The notes under the pieces were generated by a model that was not told the DNA's origin, did not search any database, and worked only from the letters and a program-made list of their open reading frames with translations. Source: Curtobacterium ammoniigenes NBRC 101786 (GTDB taxonomy: Bacteria > Actinomycetota > Actinomycetes > Actinomycetales > Microbacteriaceae). From it: 64,000 nt of DNA. A program made the translations under genes and the position numbers. Each line of letters opens with the position of its first letter. The stretch's first letter is position 1. Below, one piece after another: positions 62,202-64,000 of this stretch. The DNA is taken from contig NZ_BCSV01000005.1 of NCBI RefSeq assembly GCF_001571045.1, forward strand, positions 221,090 through 285,089, in the 5' to 3' direction.

Positions 62202-63515
62202 GTGTCTGAAACCGCGACCGACCTGCTGACGCGCCAGGAGAACGACCCGTCCTTCGAGTCCATTTGGGACGAGATCGTCTGGCGCGGACTCGTCCACGTC
62301 TCCACCGACGAAGGGGGCATCCGCGAGGCGCTCTCGTCGGGGCCGGTCACGTTCTATTGCGGCTTCGACCCGACTGCACCGAGCCTGCATTGCGGAAACC
62401 TCTACCAGCTCTTGCTCATGCGGCGTCTGCAGCTGGCGGGGCACCGTCCGCTCGGCCTCGTCGGCGGGTCGACCGGTCTGATCGGCGATCCTCGGCCGAC
62501 TGCGGAGCGCACATTGCAGGACCGCTCAACGGTTGAGCATTGGGTCACGCGTCTGCAGGCGCAGGTGTCCCGGTTCCTCAGCCCCGATGGCGATAACGGC
62601 CTCCGGATGGTGAACAACCTCGACTGGACGGCTCCGATGAGTGCGATCGATTTCCTTCGGGATATCGGCAAGTACTTCCGGGTCAACACCATGATCCGGA
62701 AGGATGCGGTGTCCGCGCGTCTCAATTCCGAAGCGGGGATCAACTACACCGAGTTCAGCTACCAGATCCTGCAGGGACTCGATTTCCGTGAGCTCTACCT
62801 CCGGTACGGATGCACGCTGCAGACCGGCGGGAGCGATCAGTGGGGCAATCTCACGAGCGGCACGGAGTTGATCCGCAAAGCGGAAGGGGCGGTTGTCCAC
62901 GCGCTGGGAACGCCGCTCATCACGAATGCGGACGGCACCAAGTTCGGCAAGAGCGAGGGCAATGCGATCTGGCTCGACCCGGAGATGACCTCGCCGTACG
63001 CGTTCTACCAGTTCTGGCTCAACACGGCAGATCAGGACGTCATCCCGCGGCTCAAGGCGTTCACCTTCCTCCCGCGCGTCGAGATCGAGCGCCTGGAGAC
63101 CGCTGTCGAAGCGGAGCCGTTCCGGCGGGAGGCGCAACGCGCGTTGGCAGTGGCCGTCACCTCCTTGGTCCACGGGGAAGCGGCGGTTGAGGCCGCGGTC
63201 GCAACGTCGGAGGCCCTGTTCGGAAACGGCGATCTGTCAGCGCTGGATCCGGCCACGCTTCGGGCGGCTGTGGGCGATCTGCCTGGCGCCGCGGATCTCG
63301 AGCCAGACGTCGATCTCGCACACGCGCTCGTGTCGACGGAACTCGTTCGCTCGCTGGGCGAGGCCCGACGTGCGATGGAACAGGGGGGCGTGTACGTCAA
63401 CAACGAGCGGTGTGACGATCCGGCCGCGTCGCTGGCGACGTTCGCACTCCCCGGGGACGTCGTCGTGTTGCGTCGCGGAAAGAAGACGCTGTCGGGTGTG
63501 ACGCTCGTGGTGTGA
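62202..63515 (+). CDS. tyrS: Tyrosine-tRNA ligase
   Basis: Class I synthetase, bacterial TyrRS type. It is 437 residues. The HIGH-equivalent is FDPTAPSLHCGNLYQLL near residue 53. Tyrosine pocket motifs are YTEFSYQILQGLDF and GGSDQWGNLTSGTEL, and the KMSKS loop reads TKFGKSEGNAIWL. The C-terminal S4 RNA-binding domain (ARRAMEQGGVYVNNERCDD) ends the protein. GTG 62202 is taken from the promoter position; ATG 62193 would add three residues. No terminator is obvious before the rrn leader. Confidence 0.96.
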   Translation: MSETATDLLTRQENDPSFESIWDEIVWRGLVHVSTDEGGIREALSSGPVTFYCGFDPTAPSLHCGNLYQLLLMRRLQLAGHRPLGLVGGSTGLIGDPRPTAERTLQDRSTVEHWVTRLQAQVSRFLSPDGDNGLRMVNNLDWTAPMSAIDFLRDIGKYFRVNTMIRKDAVSARLNSEAGINYTEFSYQILQGLDFRELYLRYGCTLQTGGSDQWGNLTSGTELIRKAEGAVVHALGTPLITNADGTKFGKSEGNAIWLDPEMTSPYAFYQFWLNTADQDVIPRLKAFTFLPRVEIERLETAVEAEPFRREAQRALAVAVTSLVHGEAAVEAAVATSEALFGNGDLSALDPATLRAAVGDLPGAADLEPDVDLAHALVSTELVRSLGEARRAMEQGGVYVNNERCDDPAASLATFALPGDVVVLRRGKKTLSGVTLVV

Positions 63516-63545
63516 GAGCGCGACACGCCCGGGACGCGCCTCAGT

Positions 63546-63575
63546 TTGGCCCCCCGGGCAGCCGCTCCGTAAAGT
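63546..63575 (+). promoter_or_regulatory. Candidate rrn promoter P1
   Basis: TTGGCC (63546-63551) and TAAAGT (63570-63575) with an 18-base spacer, just after tyrS. TAAAGT-type -10s are common in actinobacterial rRNA promoters. Confidence 0.5.
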
Positions 63576-63678
63576 AATCACTCGTCACCCCAAAGGTGCG
63601 AACGGAACGGCCGGAGCGAGAGCCCGGCGCCGGTCGGCCTCAAGCGGGACCGTCCTCCACCGAAGCTCAGATCGGCTC

Positions 63679-63707
63679 TTGCAGTTGGTCGCTTCGACGC
63701 TTAGGAT
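63679..63707 (+). promoter_or_regulatory. Candidate rrn promoter P2
   Basis: TTGCAG (63679-63684) and TAGGAT (63702-63707) are spaced exactly 17 bases. This is the best hexamer pair in the tyrS-16S region. Confidence 0.65.
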
Positions 63708-64000
63708 GTAAAGCCCACCGGCGCTCTCCTTCTGGATGAGTACCGAACTCGCCCCGCGAGTTCGTGCGGTGGCAGACCTTTAAGCCATGAGTGATTGCCT
63801 CCGGGCAGGATCTCTTGTGCGTCTGGTCCTTGAGAACTCAACAGCGTGCACATTGTCAATGCCAATTTATTGACCCCGTGCATCCCATTTTGGGGTGTCG
63901 GAGACAATTCCTTTTGGATTGAATTGATTGTCAGCAATGATGGTCTTTACGGTCAGTTTCAACTCGGCCATGGTTTTCGGATTGTGGTTGTAATTTTTTT
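63708..64000 (+). promoter_or_regulatory. Ribosomal RNA operon leader (16S begins beyond the window)
   Basis: Untranslated rrn leader. The stretch CTTGAGAACTCAACAGCGTG at 63829-63848 is typical of actinobacterial rRNA leaders and spacers near antitermination and processing sites. Hairpins GTCAAT/ATTGAC (63855-63874), ACCCC/GGGGT (63873-63896) and CAATTC/GAATTG (63905-63926) follow. The last 150 bases are far more AT-rich than the rest of the window and end in a T run. The mature 16S rRNA start is not included. Confidence 0.75.

Noticed and set aside
62193..62204. ATG 62193 as the tyrS start
   Set aside because: It lies inside the TACGAT -10; GTG 62202 seven bases further fits the promoter geometry.
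63701..63937. 78-codon minus-strand open frame in the rrn leader
   Set aside because: It lies fully in the rRNA leader, has no ribosome site, and resembles the spurious proteins often annotated next to rRNA operons.

Overview
The window is a GC-rich chromosomal segment of an actinobacterium. It most likely comes from Microbacteriaceae or a close relative in Micrococcales. The evidence is the recA-recX-miaB-miaA-dapF-hflX-lexA-hisC order, the clgR/DUF3046 pair before recA, an SOS box of the form CGAAC-N4-GTTCG, many genes whose -10 hexamer (TANNNT) sits only 6-10 bases before the start codon, and an actinobacterial rrn leader at the right end. The content is almost entirely core genome. I see no phage, insertion sequence, CRISPR array, tRNA or defence island.

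Left part (1-13.5 kb): a nucleoside uptake and salvage operon (end of an upstream gene, two ABC permeases, cdd, deoA); aspA; then on the minus strand a YihY-type membrane protein and an MFS exporter; an FKBP isomerase coupled to an aldo/keto reductase; a HelD/HelR-type RNA polymerase-associated helicase; a NERD-like membrane-anchored orphan; and rpsO.

Middle left (13.5-24 kb): an FMN reductase, a secreted coiled-coil protein with a lytic-transglycosylase-like tail and a 12-glutamine tract, pnp with a structured leader, a self-controlled TetR gene, an M16 peptidase, a histidine phosphatase, and a divergent GNAT/dapB pair whose -10 elements overlap.

Centre (24-41 kb): thyA-dfrA, dapA-rnj, ftsK-pgsA-cinA-clgR, DUF3046, SOS-boxed recA-recX, miaB-miaA-dapF, a class I methyltransferase and hflX.

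Right part (41-64 kb): lexA divergent from a small LysM membrane protein (a candidate SOS division inhibitor), hisC-hisB-hisH-hisA-sseB, infC-rpmI-rplT (infC apparently using an ATT start), a SpoU methyltransferase, pheST, argCJBDF-GH without argR, a 3-methyladenine DNA glycosylase, tyrS, and a ribosomal RNA leader that ends just before 16S rRNA.

The genes cover nucleotide salvage and thymidylate/folate metabolism, lysine/diaminopimelate synthesis (dapA, dapB, dapF), arginine and part of histidine synthesis, RNA turnover (pnp, rnj), tRNA modification (miaA, miaB), translation and the SOS response. Operons are tightly packed, with frequent 4-base ATGA/GTGA/TTGA or TGATG junctions. The best leads are the lexA/LysM/recA SOS circuit, the infC start codon and its structured leader, the widespread leaderless-type promoters, and the overlapping divergent promoter at dapB.
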